From Nocardioides currus (GTDB taxonomy: Bacteria; Actinomycetota; Actinomycetes; Propionibacteriales; Nocardioidaceae), in contig NZ_PYXZ01000001.1 in assembly GCF_003057875.1 (NCBI RefSeq), positions 310,001 to 374,000 on the forward strand: a stretch of 64,000 bases of DNA. The letters run 5' to 3'. The first letter of the stretch is position 1. Every line of letters begins with the position of its first letter. This document shows positions 1 to 9,548 of the stretch, piece after piece. A model generated the notes under the pieces. That model was not told the origin of the DNA. It made no database searches and saw only the letters and a list, made by a program, of their open reading frames with translations. Position numbers and translations under genes: made by a program.

Positions 1-160
1 TCCAATGACGTCGCGGCGCAGTTCTCTTCACCGAATGTCATGGAACGCCTGACGTTGTCGGACGTCCCGTCTAACCTTCTCGCGGATCATCAAACGTTGA
101 GCAGCATCTCCCGGGAGCGCCTCATTTCGAGGTGCCCCGGGTCGGGGGGACGAACAACCG
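1..160. other. Left edge, leader of the first operon
   Basis: No complete gene is visible. The plus strand is open in frame 1 from the window edge to a stop near 217-219, so the last residues of an upstream gene could lie here, but the translated tail resembles nothing I know. A purine-rich stretch at 144-150 lies 10 bases before the ATG at 161 and can serve as its ribosome binding site. No promoter could be picked out with confidence. Confidence 0.3.
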
Positions 161-1543
161 ATGTCGGAAGACACGACGGCAGCGGATTGCGCTGCAAGCC
201 TGCGCACCATGGCCGCTGACCAGCGGTTCGAGAAGCGATCAGCGGACTTGAGCTCGCTCGCCACGGACATCGAGCGCCCGGAAGGCGACGAGTGGGCAGG
301 AGTCGACTTGTTCTCGGCCTTCCCGGCCGACACAGGGACGGCGAGCAGTCACCCGAACTGGGTCGAGCGCCTCCTGGGCATCGCATCCGGAGTGTCCGTC
401 TTCCTCCCGGTCGCCTGGACCTGGTGGAGCTTCCGCGATGCAACCCGCGCATACGAGACCATGCTGGCGACCGGCGACGAGGCCGACGGCACGAGCTTCC
501 TCAGCCTATGGGCGACCGGGTTCGACGATAACCTCACCGGTCGACACATGCTGGTGCCGATGGCTGGCATCTCCCTCAGCCTCATCCTCCTGGCGATCGC
601 CTTCCTCGTCCTGCACCGGATGTCGGCCGAGGTCAACGTCCGCCGCGAGGAGTCACTGGCGAAGGCAGCTCGGCACGAGCTGGTCAGCACCTTGACCCAG
701 GCCCAGCGCATCATGAACAAGCGACGCGCCGACCACCCTCAGCGCATCGAGGGCATCATCAAGTCGTCGATGCAGAAGCTCCAGCTTGCGCACGACGCCA
801 CACGCGGGGCGGTCGTGGACCTCACGACCAGCTCGAAGCAGGTCACGAAGGACATGACGAAGCTCGTCAAGTCCGCCCGGGAGGCGGGTGAGGAGTCGCG
901 ACGACTCACTGCCTCGGCAGCGGAGGCGGGAGCGGCACTCCAGCAAAGTGCTGAGGACACCAGGGTCTCGGTGTCCAGCGCCATCGCGTCCTTGGAGTCG
1001 TCGATCGAGACGAGCATGCAGTCGACGCGGACGTCATTGACGACCGCCAGCGACTCGATGCGGTCCTCGATCGAGTCCAGCATGGAATCGGCGCGAGCAT
1101 CGCTCGAGTCAGCCGGCGCCTCGATGAGCACCTCCGTCCAGGGATCGTTGTCCCAGTTCCAGTCCTCCATGGGTGATCGACTGCGTGACTTCAGCGCACA
1201 AGCCATCAGCGCGCTCGAGTCCGCGAGCGGGCAGCTCAACACGTCCGTGGCACAGATCGGCACGAGCTCCGAAAGCAATGCTGCGTCCGCTCGCGCCCTC
1301 ATCGAGCAGATCGAAGCATTGGCCGCCGATCGCGCGACCAGCTCGGAGGAATTCACTCGCGCTGTCACAGAGATCAGGGCCACATTGGAGTCCCTCGAAG
1401 AGGCGCTCACCAGCCACGAGAGCACGATGCAGGGTCAGGCATCGGAACTGACGGGTGCACGCGACGCCGCCGAGCGGATGCTCCGAATTCTCACGCCGAA
1501 CGGCGTGGGCTCGGTGCCTGCCGCCGTCGCGGCGGAGCGCTGA
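161..1543 (+). CDS. Two-TM membrane protein with long coiled-coil tail (ZorA-like role?)
   Basis: The 460-residue protein has a short cytosolic N-terminus, a TM helix at about residues 71-90 (rich in Trp at its end), a roughly 40-residue loop, and a second TM helix at about 130-152. The remaining 300 residues are Ala/Ser/Glu-rich and strongly helical, with near-repeats around SMESARASLESAG at about 310-330, as in the signalling stalks of methyl-accepting proteins or the long tail of ZorA. It is not a clear MotA/TolQ/ExbB protein: those have three or more TM helices and a conserved core I cannot see. It is the first gene of an operon, and the next gene starts one base after its stop. By position and partner (a MotB-like protein) it may be the membrane sensor or stator shell of a defence complex. 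Function is inferred only. Confidence 0.75.
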   Translation: MSEDTTAADCAASLRTMAADQRFEKRSADLSSLATDIERPEGDEWAGVDLFSAFPADTGTASSHPNWVERLLGIASGVSVFLPVAWTWWSFRDATRAYETMLATGDEADGTSFLSLWATGFDDNLTGRHMLVPMAGISLSLILLAIAFLVLHRMSAEVNVRREESLAKAARHELVSTLTQAQRIMNKRRADHPQRIEGIIKSSMQKLQLAHDATRGAVVDLTTSSKQVTKDMTKLVKSAREAGEESRRLTASAAEAGAALQQSAEDTRVSVSSAIASLESSIETSMQSTRTSLTTASDSMRSSIESSMESARASLESAGASMSTSVQGSLSQFQSSMGDRLRDFSAQAISALESASGQLNTSVAQIGTSSESNAASARALIEQIEALAADRATSSEEFTRAVTEIRATLESLEEALTSHESTMQGQASELTGARDAAERMLRILTPNGVGSVPAAVAAER

Positions 1544-1544
1544 G

Positions 1545-2057
1545 GTGCTCGCTTCCGCTCGACGCGGGCGACTTCTCTCTGCCGAATCGGCTGCCGGGTG
1601 GATCTTCGCCGATCTGCTGTTGGTGCTGTTCATCGTCGGTCTCGGGTCCGCGATCAAGTACACCCCGCCTCCGCCGCCCGAGCCGGAACCCAAGATCCCC
1701 CCGATCGTCGGCATGAAGACCGACCCCACAGCGCTCACCGTCGCGGTCAACGGGCAGCTCCTGAGCACCGGATCAGCGCTCCCTGCGCCGGCGAGAGGCG
1801 CCGTATGCGACGCCATCAGGGCTCGTACGCGATCACTTCGGGGCGAGCGGGCTGCTCTCGTCCTGGTGTTCGGTGGTGCCGGCGACGTCACGTCCGGCCA
1901 GAACGTCGCGCGGTCGGTCGCCGGTCAGCTCGGGTGTGCCGACGACAAGATCTTCCGGGGCAAGGTGCCGACTCGCGCGTTCTGGGACGGTTCGCTCCCC
2001 CTCGGTCAGGCCAGGCTGGAGATCTTCCTCTTCCTCCGCGAGGGAGATCGGTCGTGA
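1545..2057 (+). CDS. MotB/ZorB-like protein: TM helix with Asp, OmpA-like tail
   Basis: The GTG at 1545 lies just after the upstream stop (1541-1543) and gives 170 residues. A single TM helix (about residues 17-38) contains FADLLLVLFIV, with Asp23 placed like the proton-carrying Asp of MotB, ExbD and ZorB. A proline/glutamate linker (PPPPPEPEP) follows. The C-terminal 110 residues have an alternating strand/helix pattern (ALVLVFGGAG, then a helix, then LEIFLFL) consistent with a divergent OmpA-like domain, though the peptidoglycan-binding residues are not obvious. The gene overlaps the next one by GTGA. This is the best evidence that the operon encodes an ion-driven membrane complex. The OmpA assignment is my reading of the pattern, not a profile match. 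Confidence 0.7.
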   Translation: MLASARRGRLLSAESAAGWIFADLLLVLFIVGLGSAIKYTPPPPPEPEPKIPPIVGMKTDPTALTVAVNGQLLSTGSALPAPARGAVCDAIRARTRSLRGERAALVLVFGGAGDVTSGQNVARSVAGQLGCADDKIFRGKVPTRAFWDGSLPLGQARLEIFLFLREGDRS

Positions 2058-3208
2058 CGTGGTGGCGAAGGCTCTGGCATCGCATCGTCGGACGCGACCA
2101 CCAGACCGCACCCGAGACGGTGCCTGCACAGCCCCAGACGACCCCGACCCCGCCGCCCGATATGCGGTCGACGGGGCCTCGTCCGGCTCTTTCCCGGGGA
2201 TCGGAGCCAGCAACGGCGCAGGATTCGCGTGCAGATCACCAGCGTCCACCGCACCCTGGCCAGGAGACCGAACGGGACGACACGTCTCTCGCGGCCGAGC
2301 AACCCGTTCCCGCTCGTCCCGGGACCGTCGCGCCGCCCCCGCCGGCTAAGCCGGTGCCCGTCGAGGTGGCTCGACTCCCTGAGGCCCCGGTGGTGCCCCC
2401 GTCCCCCGCACAGCACGCGCCGCAGGCCCGGCCGCGCAACGACTCGGTCGTCGACGACCAGCCGTTCGACCTCCCGGACTTCTCGACCGTTTCCTACCCC
2501 GCTGTGCCCGACGGCTTCGTGGGTCCAGGCAGGGTGGCGAGCGAGCGACCGCGCGTCGACGTGGGCAGGTCTCCCTACTCGGTCCGCTCCACCTCCGAGC
2601 TCCTCGACGAGTTCTCGGTCGCCGAGTCCACCATCGGATCTGCGCTGCGCCGCGAACCGATCACGATCGCCTTGCCCGCTGCCGGTTCCTCGCCGGGCTC
2701 GTACGCACTCCCGCGGCTCCCCGAGACGTTCGTGGACGCCGAAACCGGTCAGCCGCGAACGCTCCGGCGGGCCGTGGAGTCGCCTGGCTCGGCCGACCTG
2801 CCTGACGCCCTCGACCGCCTCGAGCTGGTCCGGCTCGTCGCACGGATGGTCGACGGCCTGCACGCGCAGGACCACTTCACTGCTGGAGTCGACCTCGACA
2901 CGATCGCGTACTGCCTCCATCCTCGCCCGGCCGTCGCCCTCGTCGCGGGCGATCGGGTCCGGAGGGTCGGCGGAGACTTTCTCGCCTCGGCACCGGCGAC
3001 GAGCGGCATCCCGTCGTTGGACGGGGACCGGGAGGGTTTCGCCCTGCTCGCCCAGCGGCTGCTGGCCCCGGACGGCCGCATCGCGCAGGGCGAGATCCCC
3101 GGCCTCGACGAAGCCCATTCCAGTGGCGCCCGCCGGCTCTGGGCCCGCGCCACTGGGCCAGACGGCACCCGACCGCAGGTCGGCGAATGGCTGGCGGTGC
3201 TCGGGTGA
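2054..3208 (+). CDS. Pro-rich protein with degenerate kinase-like C-terminal domain
   Basis: The start is the GTG at 2054 that overlaps the preceding stop (GTGA), giving 384 residues. The first 150 residues or so are low-complexity and Pro/Ala/Arg-rich, probably disordered. The last 170 look like the C-lobe of the protein kinases found beside TerY and phage-resistance genes: a helix ending in VARMVDGLH, then GVDLDTIAYCL where a kinase has its catalytic loop, VALVAGD where it has DxD/DFG, and a tail ending in RPQVGEWLAVL. The catalytic Asn and the metal-binding DFG-type motif are missing, so any kinase fold would be inactive. The kinase relation is tentative. The position between the membrane pair and the helicases is where Zorya type I has ZorC. 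Confidence 0.6.
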   Translation: MTWWRRLWHRIVGRDHQTAPETVPAQPQTTPTPPPDMRSTGPRPALSRGSEPATAQDSRADHQRPPHPGQETERDDTSLAAEQPVPARPGTVAPPPPAKPVPVEVARLPEAPVVPPSPAQHAPQARPRNDSVVDDQPFDLPDFSTVSYPAVPDGFVGPGRVASERPRVDVGRSPYSVRSTSELLDEFSVAESTIGSALRREPITIALPAAGSSPGSYALPRLPETFVDAETGQPRTLRRAVESPGSADLPDALDRLELVRLVARMVDGLHAQDHFTAGVDLDTIAYCLHPRPAVALVAGDRVRRVGGDFLASAPATSGIPSLDGDREGFALLAQRLLAPDGRIAQGEIPGLDEAHSSGARRLWARATGPDGTRPQVGEWLAVLG

Positions 3209-6200
3209 AGCTCGAGGAGATCGCTCCGGGGATGCTGGTGGCCGGCATCCTGACGGAGCCAGCGCGCATCCTCACTGCAGGGTGGCCATACGGGCCCGAG
3301 TTCCTGGTCGTCACGGTGGAGGATCCTCGCGGGACCACCCAGCAGTCGATGCTCGACCGCTCGAAGGAGTCGGATCTGCGTGAGGTGAGCTCGCTCGGAC
3401 CATCGCGGTGCGACGGTGACGTACGCCGCTGGAAGATGGGCACCGAGGCGTTCCGCCTCCAGAGCTCCGCTCTCGTCGACCCGATGCAGGCCGTGTCCAC
3501 CTCGTCACTTCGTCCATTGCCCCACCAGATCAAGGCCGTCTACGAGGAGATGCTCCCCCGCACCCCGCTGCGGTTCCTGCTCGCCGACGACCCCGGTGCC
3601 GGCAAGACGATCATGTGCGGCCTCTACGTCAAGGAGCTGATGCTCCGCGGCGACCTGGAGCGCTGCCTCGTCGTCGCACCGGGTGGCCTGGTGGGCCAGT
3701 GGCAGGACGAGCTGCAGGAGAAGTTCGGGCTCACGTTCGAGATCCTCACGCGCGAGATGATGAGCGGGACCGTCGGCCAGTCGGTGTTCGAGGACCACCC
3801 GCTGCTCCTCGCCCGGATGGACATGCTCAAGCGCGATGACGACGTGCTCGAGCGCCTCGACGCCTCGTCCTGGGACCTCGTCGTGGTCGACGAGGCGCAC
3901 CGCATGTCTGCCACCATCCGGGGGCACCAGCTGGACCCGACGAAGAGGTACGAGCTGGGGCAGCGGCTCGGGAGGATCTCCCGACACCTGCTCCTGATGA
4001 CGGCCACGCCGCACTCCGGAGACCCCGACAAGTTCCGAGCCTTCCTCGGTCTGCTCGACGAGGACCGCTACCTGGGCGCTGACAGGGAGGCGGTGGTCCC
4101 GGGCCGGGACACCATGCGTCGACTCCTCAAGGAGGACCTCCTGACGCTCGAGGGTCGCCGCCTGTTCCCCGAGCGGCGGGCCTACACAGTCGGGTACGGC
4201 CTGTCGCCGGCAGAGACCGATCTCTACGAGGCGGTCACGGAGTACGTGCGCCAGGAGATGCGGATGGCCGACCGCATCGCGGACGGGGACCGCAAGCGGG
4301 CGACCAACGTTGGGTTCGCCCTGACGGTCCTGCAGCGTCGGCTGGCGTCATCGCCGCATGCCATCCTCCGCAGCCTGGAACGGCGTCGGGCTAGGCTCGC
4401 GGGAGCTCTGTCCGCGCCCGCGGTCCTCGATTCCGACCTGCGGCTCCCGCCAGGATCGCTCGGAACCCACGTCGTCTCCGACGAGCGCACGAGCCAGGAG
4501 GCCGAGGACCTGGAGACAACAGTGTCCGCCGGCGCGACGGCCGCGATGACCCGAGCCGAGCTGGAAGCTGAGATCGCGTCGCTCGACGAGCTCGTCCCGA
4601 TCGCCCGCCGAGTGCACGAATCGGGCGAGGACACGAAGTGGAAGCAGCTGCGCTCGCTGCTCGAGGACCATTCCCTCACTCGTGGACCGGACTCGGCGCC
4701 ACGCAAGATCATCGTCTTCACCGAGCACCGCGACACTCTGTCCTACCTCGCCGACCGCATCCGCGCTCTCCCTGGTCGCACGAACGGGGTCGTCGAAATC
4801 CACGGCGGTCTGGCGCACTCTCAACGGCGGGCGGTCGAGCGCAGCTTCACCCGCGATCCCGACGTCACGGTGCTGGTGGCCACTGACGCCGCCGGCGAAG
4901 GACTCAACCTCCAGGCCGCTCACCTGATGGTCAACTACGACCTACCTTGGAACCCCAACCGGCTCGAGCAGCGATTCGGGCGTATCCACCGCATCGGTCA
5001 GGACGAGGTCTGCCACCTCTGGAACCTCGTCGCGACAGACACCCGCGAAGGAGCTGTCTACGAGCGGCTCCTGACGAAGATGGAGGCACAGCGCGAGGCG
5101 TTCCAGGGCAAGGTCTACGACGTGCTCGGAGAGGCCTTCGAGGACGACCCGCTCAGCGAGATGCTCCTGAAGGCCATTCGCTACGGCGATGATCCGAAAG
5201 TGCGCGCACAGCTCGACGCGGTGATCGACGAGAAGGCGTCCGAGGGCATCCCCGAGCTGATCCGCGAACGCGCACAGTTCCGTGCGATGCTGTCGTCTGC
5301 TGACCTGGAAGAAGCTCAGCACCGTGTCGACACGAGCGTCGCCGACCGGCTGCAGCCTCATCACGTGGCGGCATGGTTCGAGACCACGTTCTCGGACCTC
5401 GGTGGTCGTGTCCGCACCACCTCGTCCGGCGCCTACGACGTGCAGCTGGTCCCGGAGGAGGTCCGCACCGCCCGCGACACGTCGGGCGTGGTCCGGCACC
5501 GCTACAAGGGCGTGACCTTCGACCCGTCCCGCGCCGCTGCGATCTCGACCGGAGACTCGCTCGGCCTGGTCGGCCCCGGCCACCCGCTGCTCGAGAGTGC
5601 ACTCGCCGAGGCGAGGTCCCGGTTCCGCCCGGACCAGGAGGCCGGAGCCGTGCTCGTCGATGATCGCGACGATGCGGTTCCCCGCCTGCTGATCGTGGCG
5701 AGCCACGAGCTCACCGACGGTCACACGCCGTCCCACGTGCTGTCCCGTCGGGTCGCATTCACCGAGCTGACCCTGGACGACGACGTTCGAGATGTGGGGG
5801 CTGCCTATCTGGACTACCGGGAGACGACCGAGCGCGAGGCCGCAGTTGCCGCCGATCTACTGGGCTCCGAGCGCTACGCGTCGTGGGACTTGGATGCCGC
5901 GCGGCTCTGGACCGTCCACAACATGGTCGGCGACCACGCCCGCACGGTCACACCAGTGCACGAGGCTCGGATCCGCCGTGCCCAGATGGATCTCGAGCAG
6001 CGGCTCGCCACAGAACCCGCGTACTGGCGGCGCGCGGCTGACGGCGTGTCATCAGGGGTGAGAAAGGGCGTGACTCCCGAGACGGCGCGCCGTCGGGCCG
6101 AGGAGGTGGAGCGTCGCCTGAGGCACCGGCTCGACTCGCTCGCGAAGGACGCGCGAGTCGTCACGCGACTACCACAGGTCGTCTCGTGGGCCATCGTCCT

Positions 6201-6597
6201 CCCGGCGCGCGATCTGGGGACCGCGGGCCGAGGACGTGCCACCCCGTCTTCGGACGTCGTGACGACGATCGTCGAGGCCGAGACGTCTATGGGGCTCGCG
6301 GTCGAGACCGCAGGCGCCGTCGTCGTCAGCCGCCGTCCCGACGGCCTCACCCGATGGGTGGACGTCGCGGTGAGCGATGCGACCCGCGGTCCGGTCCGCT
6401 TCTCCCGGACCCAGGTCGTGCGCGGCCTCAACCTCGGCGACCGACACCGTCTGGCGCTCGCTCAGCCTGGGGACGACGGTACCGAGGTTCGCTACGTCAT
6501 CGACCCCTTCGCGCGGCTGCGGGTGAACGACCTGTTCGCGCACGACTTCGAGCTGCCGTGGAGCACGCTGTGGCGCGCAGGGAGTGAGCCGTCGTGA
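3205..6597 (+). CDS. SNF2/RapA-like helicase, DrmD-type (helicase 1)
   Basis: The GTG at 3205 overlaps the upstream stop by GTGA and gives 1130 residues. A start at 3187 is also open but lies inside the previous gene. Superfamily 2 motifs are complete: Walker A LLADDPGAGKT (about residue 127), DEAH at about 228, TATPHSG, TDAAGEGLNLQ and the motif VI arginines in NPNRLEQRFGRIHRIGQ at about 590. The long C-terminal half (600-1130) is the kind seen in DISARM DrmD and HepA-like proteins. It probably moves on double-stranded DNA using ATP. It is distinct from the drmD at 22541-25714, which reads DDVGLGKT and NPNRLEQRIGRIDRYGQ. The stop overlaps the next start. Confidence 0.9.
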   Translation: MKLEEIAPGMLVAGILTEPARILTAGWPYGPEFLVVTVEDPRGTTQQSMLDRSKESDLREVSSLGPSRCDGDVRRWKMGTEAFRLQSSALVDPMQAVSTSSLRPLPHQIKAVYEEMLPRTPLRFLLADDPGAGKTIMCGLYVKELMLRGDLERCLVVAPGGLVGQWQDELQEKFGLTFEILTREMMSGTVGQSVFEDHPLLLARMDMLKRDDDVLERLDASSWDLVVVDEAHRMSATIRGHQLDPTKRYELGQRLGRISRHLLLMTATPHSGDPDKFRAFLGLLDEDRYLGADREAVVPGRDTMRRLLKEDLLTLEGRRLFPERRAYTVGYGLSPAETDLYEAVTEYVRQEMRMADRIADGDRKRATNVGFALTVLQRRLASSPHAILRSLERRRARLAGALSAPAVLDSDLRLPPGSLGTHVVSDERTSQEAEDLETTVSAGATAAMTRAELEAEIASLDELVPIARRVHESGEDTKWKQLRSLLEDHSLTRGPDSAPRKIIVFTEHRDTLSYLADRIRALPGRTNGVVEIHGGLAHSQRRAVERSFTRDPDVTVLVATDAAGEGLNLQAAHLMVNYDLPWNPNRLEQRFGRIHRIGQDEVCHLWNLVATDTREGAVYERLLTKMEAQREAFQGKVYDVLGEAFEDDPLSEMLLKAIRYGDDPKVRAQLDAVIDEKASEGIPELIRERAQFRAMLSSADLEEAQHRVDTSVADRLQPHHVAAWFETTFSDLGGRVRTTSSGAYDVQLVPEEVRTARDTSGVVRHRYKGVTFDPSRAAAISTGDSLGLVGPGHPLLESALAEARSRFRPDQEAGAVLVDDRDDAVPRLLIVASHELTDGHTPSHVLSRRVAFTELTLDDDVRDVGAAYLDYRETTEREAAVAADLLGSERYASWDLDAARLWTVHNMVGDHARTVTPVHEARIRRAQMDLEQRLATEPAYWRRAADGVSSGVRKGVTPETARRRAEEVERRLRHRLDSLAKDARVVTRLPQVVSWAIVLPARDLGTAGRGRATPSSDVVTTIVEAETSMGLAVETAGAVVVSRRPDGLTRWVDVAVSDATRGPVRFSRTQVVRGLNLGDRHRLALAQPGDDGTEVRYVIDPFARLRVNDLFAHDFELPWSTLWRAGSEPS

Positions 6598-9527
6598 CGA
6601 CCATGACCGAACCCCGCACCCTCGAAGCCCTGGCCTCTGAGCTGGGCATGTGGGCGACCGAGCTGGTGGGCAGCATCAGCGACCTCGAGCGCGCCGTGCA
6701 CTCCGATCGTTCGCGCGTCGCGCGGGTGCTCTCAGGCCGGGTCTTCGAGGGCGCGCCGTCCGATCGCCTCACCCGTGATCTGTTCGTCGTGCGTTGCGGA
6801 AGGCCGGAGATCGACAACGCCGTCTTCGCCACCCTGGTTGAAGTGGGGGGGCGCCACGCAGCGCGCCGGCCGGTCCTCGAGGTGTCCGACGAGGCTCGAG
6901 AGATGGTCACGGCCGCGCTCGAACATCTGTCTTCGCGACCGAAGGGCTTCCTGCGGTCGAGAGGATCAGCCGACGAGAGGGCGGACGCAGTCGTCACGCT
7001 GGCCCGGCTCCACGACTGGGCCGAGCGCACCGGCTTCGGCACTGCTCTGGCGTCCGCAGCCGCGCTGTCGTATGACGCCTACCTGCCGTCCACGGTCGCG
7101 GACGGGCTCGACAGCATTGCAGAATCGCTGGGAGTTGCACCTCGCTCTGAGGTCGCGGTGCTGGCAGCACCGGACGTCTCGACTCTTTCGAAGGCCTGGA
7201 GCGCTGGCCGCGACCTGACCACCACGTTGGACGCGCTGCGCGAGGACGTCCGCGATCGGTTCGCCACAGTCCGCAACGAGGCGGTCAGACGACAGCTCGC
7301 GTCGATCGACATCGAGGTCCTGAAGCAGCTGCTCCCGCCGGGCGCCCGACTCCAGGCGGCGCGCGACGCCGGAGCCCATACGGTCGCGGACGTCCTAGCG
7401 CTGGAAACGCACGTTCATGCCATCCCCGGTCTAGGACACGAAACGGCGCGGGCGCTGCGGGCCGCGGCGCTAGACGCACAGCGAACTCTCGAGCAGGAGG
7501 CGGGGAGCCGGTTCGACGCCGATCCCGGTGACCTCGCGGTGACTGCCCTGATCCGAGCTCTGTGGCGCCTTCAGACGCTCCACGACACCACGGCGGCCAT
7601 CGGCGACGCCCTGGAGGAGCTCGCGCGCGACATCGAGCCCATCGGACCCGCACTCGGAACCGGCGAGGACGTCGTGCTGCTTCACCGCACTTCACCCCGC
7701 CGTGGGCAGGATGTCGTCCGCTACCTGCGCGAGCGGGCCTCGTGGCTGCGTGAGGTCGGACTGGACGGTCTCCAGAGCGGGCCGACGTCGACCGTGGCAG
7801 ACGACGTCGTGTGGGACGACTACCGCAAGCGTGCGGTTCTCTACCAAGGACTTCTCCGGGGCGTGCTCGGCCTGGAGGACGACGTCGAAGCGCTGCGTGG
7901 TGGACTTCCGACCGAGATCGGTGAGGCTGTCGAGCGTCAACGGCTCGACACGGCTGCACTCAGCCCAGACCTCCAGGCATCCCTGCGTGGCTACCAGGTG
8001 TTCGGCGCGAAGTACGCACTCGCGCAGCGTCGCGTGCTGATCGGCGACGAGATGGGACTGGGCAAGACGATCCAGGCCCTCGCGGTCATGTCACACCTCC
8101 ACGCGCAGGACGCCAGACGGTTCCTGGTCGTCTGCCCGCCGCCGGTCCTGGTCAACTGGATGCGCGAGATCAGGCAGCACAGTTCTCTGATGGGCCATCG
8201 GCTCCACGGACCCGAGCGAGACCACGCCGCGCGCCGCTGGCGCGCCCTGGGTGGCGTCGCCGTCACGTCCTTCGACACGTTGCGGAGGCTCGACCTCGGC
8301 GAGGAGGACCTCGACCTCCTCGTCGTCGACGAGGCGCACCTCGTGAAGAATCCGACGGCGAAGCGCACCGCGTCGGTCGCCGAGGTCGGCGAGCGGAGCG
8401 GGCGCGTGCTGTTCCTCACCGGAACCCCGCTCGAGAACAAGGTGGAGGACTTCACCAATCTCCTCGGGATGCTCCAACCCGAGCTCGTCGAGGACCTCGA
8501 CCCTGCTCTCATGGTCGTCGGAGCTCGAGGGTTCCGAGAGCAGGTCGCTCCCGGCTACCTGCGGCGACGCTCCGAAGATGTCGCAACCGAGCTGCCAGAC
8601 CTTGTCCGGACAGACGAGTGGGTCTCGATGACGGACGCGGAGCGGGAGGAGTACTTCGACGCCGTCGCGCGTGGCGACTTCCACTCCGCCCGCCGGGCCG
8701 CCTTCACCGCGGATCCCAGCACGAGCTCGAAGCTCGAGCGCCTGGAGGACATCGTCAAGGAGGCGGCAAGCAACGGCCGCAACGTCCTGGTGTTCAGCTT
8801 CTACCTCGACGTGATCGATGCAGTGGTCGCCCGGCTCGGGGACAGGGTCGTCGGCACGATCACCGGACAGACCCCTGCGGACAGCCGACAGGCCGTCGCC
8901 GACCGACTGGCGCAGTCGCGCGTGCCTCGGGTGCTCGTAAGCCAGATCAGCGCCGGTGGCGTGGGCATGAACATCCAGGCCGCATCGGTGGTGATCCTGT
9001 GCGAGCCGCAGGTGAAGCCGAGCACCGAGCAGCAGGCGCTCAAGCGTGCTCACCGCATGGGTCAGCTCAACAGTGTGCAGGTCCACCGGCTCGTCTCCGA
9101 GGAGAGTGTCGACGAGCGCATGCTGGAGATCCTTCAACAGAAGCTGGACCTCATCGACACGTACGTCGACACGAGCGAGGTCGCGAAGGCTTCGGCTAGC
9201 GCGACGGACGTCAACGAGGCGCGGCTGGTGCGCGACGTCATGGCCCAGGAGCAGAGAAGGCAGGCCGCCAGAGCAGCAGCACGCATGTCCACTGCGCTCG
9301 CCGGTCTCCCGGTAGACGGCCAGCCGACACATGTGTCGAGCAGTCAGCAAGCGACACCGCCAACGCCATCGGAACGGGTGAAAGAGCCGACGACGCGCCA
9401 AGCCAGCCACGGCCTGCCGCGGCCTGCCACGAATCCGGCGAGACTGTGCACGAACTGCGGTGTGGTGAGCCTGGATGGCAGTGTCTGCGGTTGCGGAAGG
9501 GCGGAGAATGCCGGTCGCGGACTGTGA
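6594..9527 (+). CDS. Second SNF2 helicase with HhH and zinc-ribbon tail (helicase 2)
   Basis: This 977-residue protein starts at a GTG overlapping the previous stop. The N-terminal 460 residues are unusual. They include a helix-hairpin-helix-like stretch at about 243-292 (AGAHTVADVL, then IPGLGHETARAL), a likely DNA-contact element. The SNF2 core follows: GDEMGLGKTIQ (about 483), VVDEAHLVKN (about 577), FLTGTPLENK, ISAGGVGMNIQ and KRAHRMGQ (about 820). The C-terminus is Ser/Thr/Pro-rich and ends in a four-cysteine ribbon, CTNCG...CGCG, at about 952-970. It belongs to the Rad54/ZorD-like SNF2 branch rather than the RapA branch of the gene before it, so the operon carries two non-redundant ATPases. 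I see no nuclease motif in the N-terminal region. Confidence 0.9.
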   Translation: MTTMTEPRTLEALASELGMWATELVGSISDLERAVHSDRSRVARVLSGRVFEGAPSDRLTRDLFVVRCGRPEIDNAVFATLVEVGGRHAARRPVLEVSDEAREMVTAALEHLSSRPKGFLRSRGSADERADAVVTLARLHDWAERTGFGTALASAAALSYDAYLPSTVADGLDSIAESLGVAPRSEVAVLAAPDVSTLSKAWSAGRDLTTTLDALREDVRDRFATVRNEAVRRQLASIDIEVLKQLLPPGARLQAARDAGAHTVADVLALETHVHAIPGLGHETARALRAAALDAQRTLEQEAGSRFDADPGDLAVTALIRALWRLQTLHDTTAAIGDALEELARDIEPIGPALGTGEDVVLLHRTSPRRGQDVVRYLRERASWLREVGLDGLQSGPTSTVADDVVWDDYRKRAVLYQGLLRGVLGLEDDVEALRGGLPTEIGEAVERQRLDTAALSPDLQASLRGYQVFGAKYALAQRRVLIGDEMGLGKTIQALAVMSHLHAQDARRFLVVCPPPVLVNWMREIRQHSSLMGHRLHGPERDHAARRWRALGGVAVTSFDTLRRLDLGEEDLDLLVVDEAHLVKNPTAKRTASVAEVGERSGRVLFLTGTPLENKVEDFTNLLGMLQPELVEDLDPALMVVGARGFREQVAPGYLRRRSEDVATELPDLVRTDEWVSMTDAEREEYFDAVARGDFHSARRAAFTADPSTSSKLERLEDIVKEAASNGRNVLVFSFYLDVIDAVVARLGDRVVGTITGQTPADSRQAVADRLAQSRVPRVLVSQISAGGVGMNIQAASVVILCEPQVKPSTEQQALKRAHRMGQLNSVQVHRLVSEESVDERMLEILQQKLDLIDTYVDTSEVAKASASATDVNEARLVRDVMAQEQRRQAARAAARMSTALAGLPVDGQPTHVSSSQQATPPTPSERVKEPTTRQASHGLPRPATNPARLCTNCGVVSLDGSVCGCGRAENAGRGL

Positions 9528-9548
9528 ACGCCCGCTTTCGCGGCTCAG

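Noticed and set aside
1-219. Open frame from the left edge, possibly the end of an upstream gene
   Set aside because: The translation past 120 is Arg/Gly-rich with no familiar motif and overlaps the 161 gene; I cannot support it as coding.
161-1543. Calling this gene ZorA or MotA
   Set aside because: Only two TM helices and no MotA/ExbB core are visible; the resemblance is one of layout.
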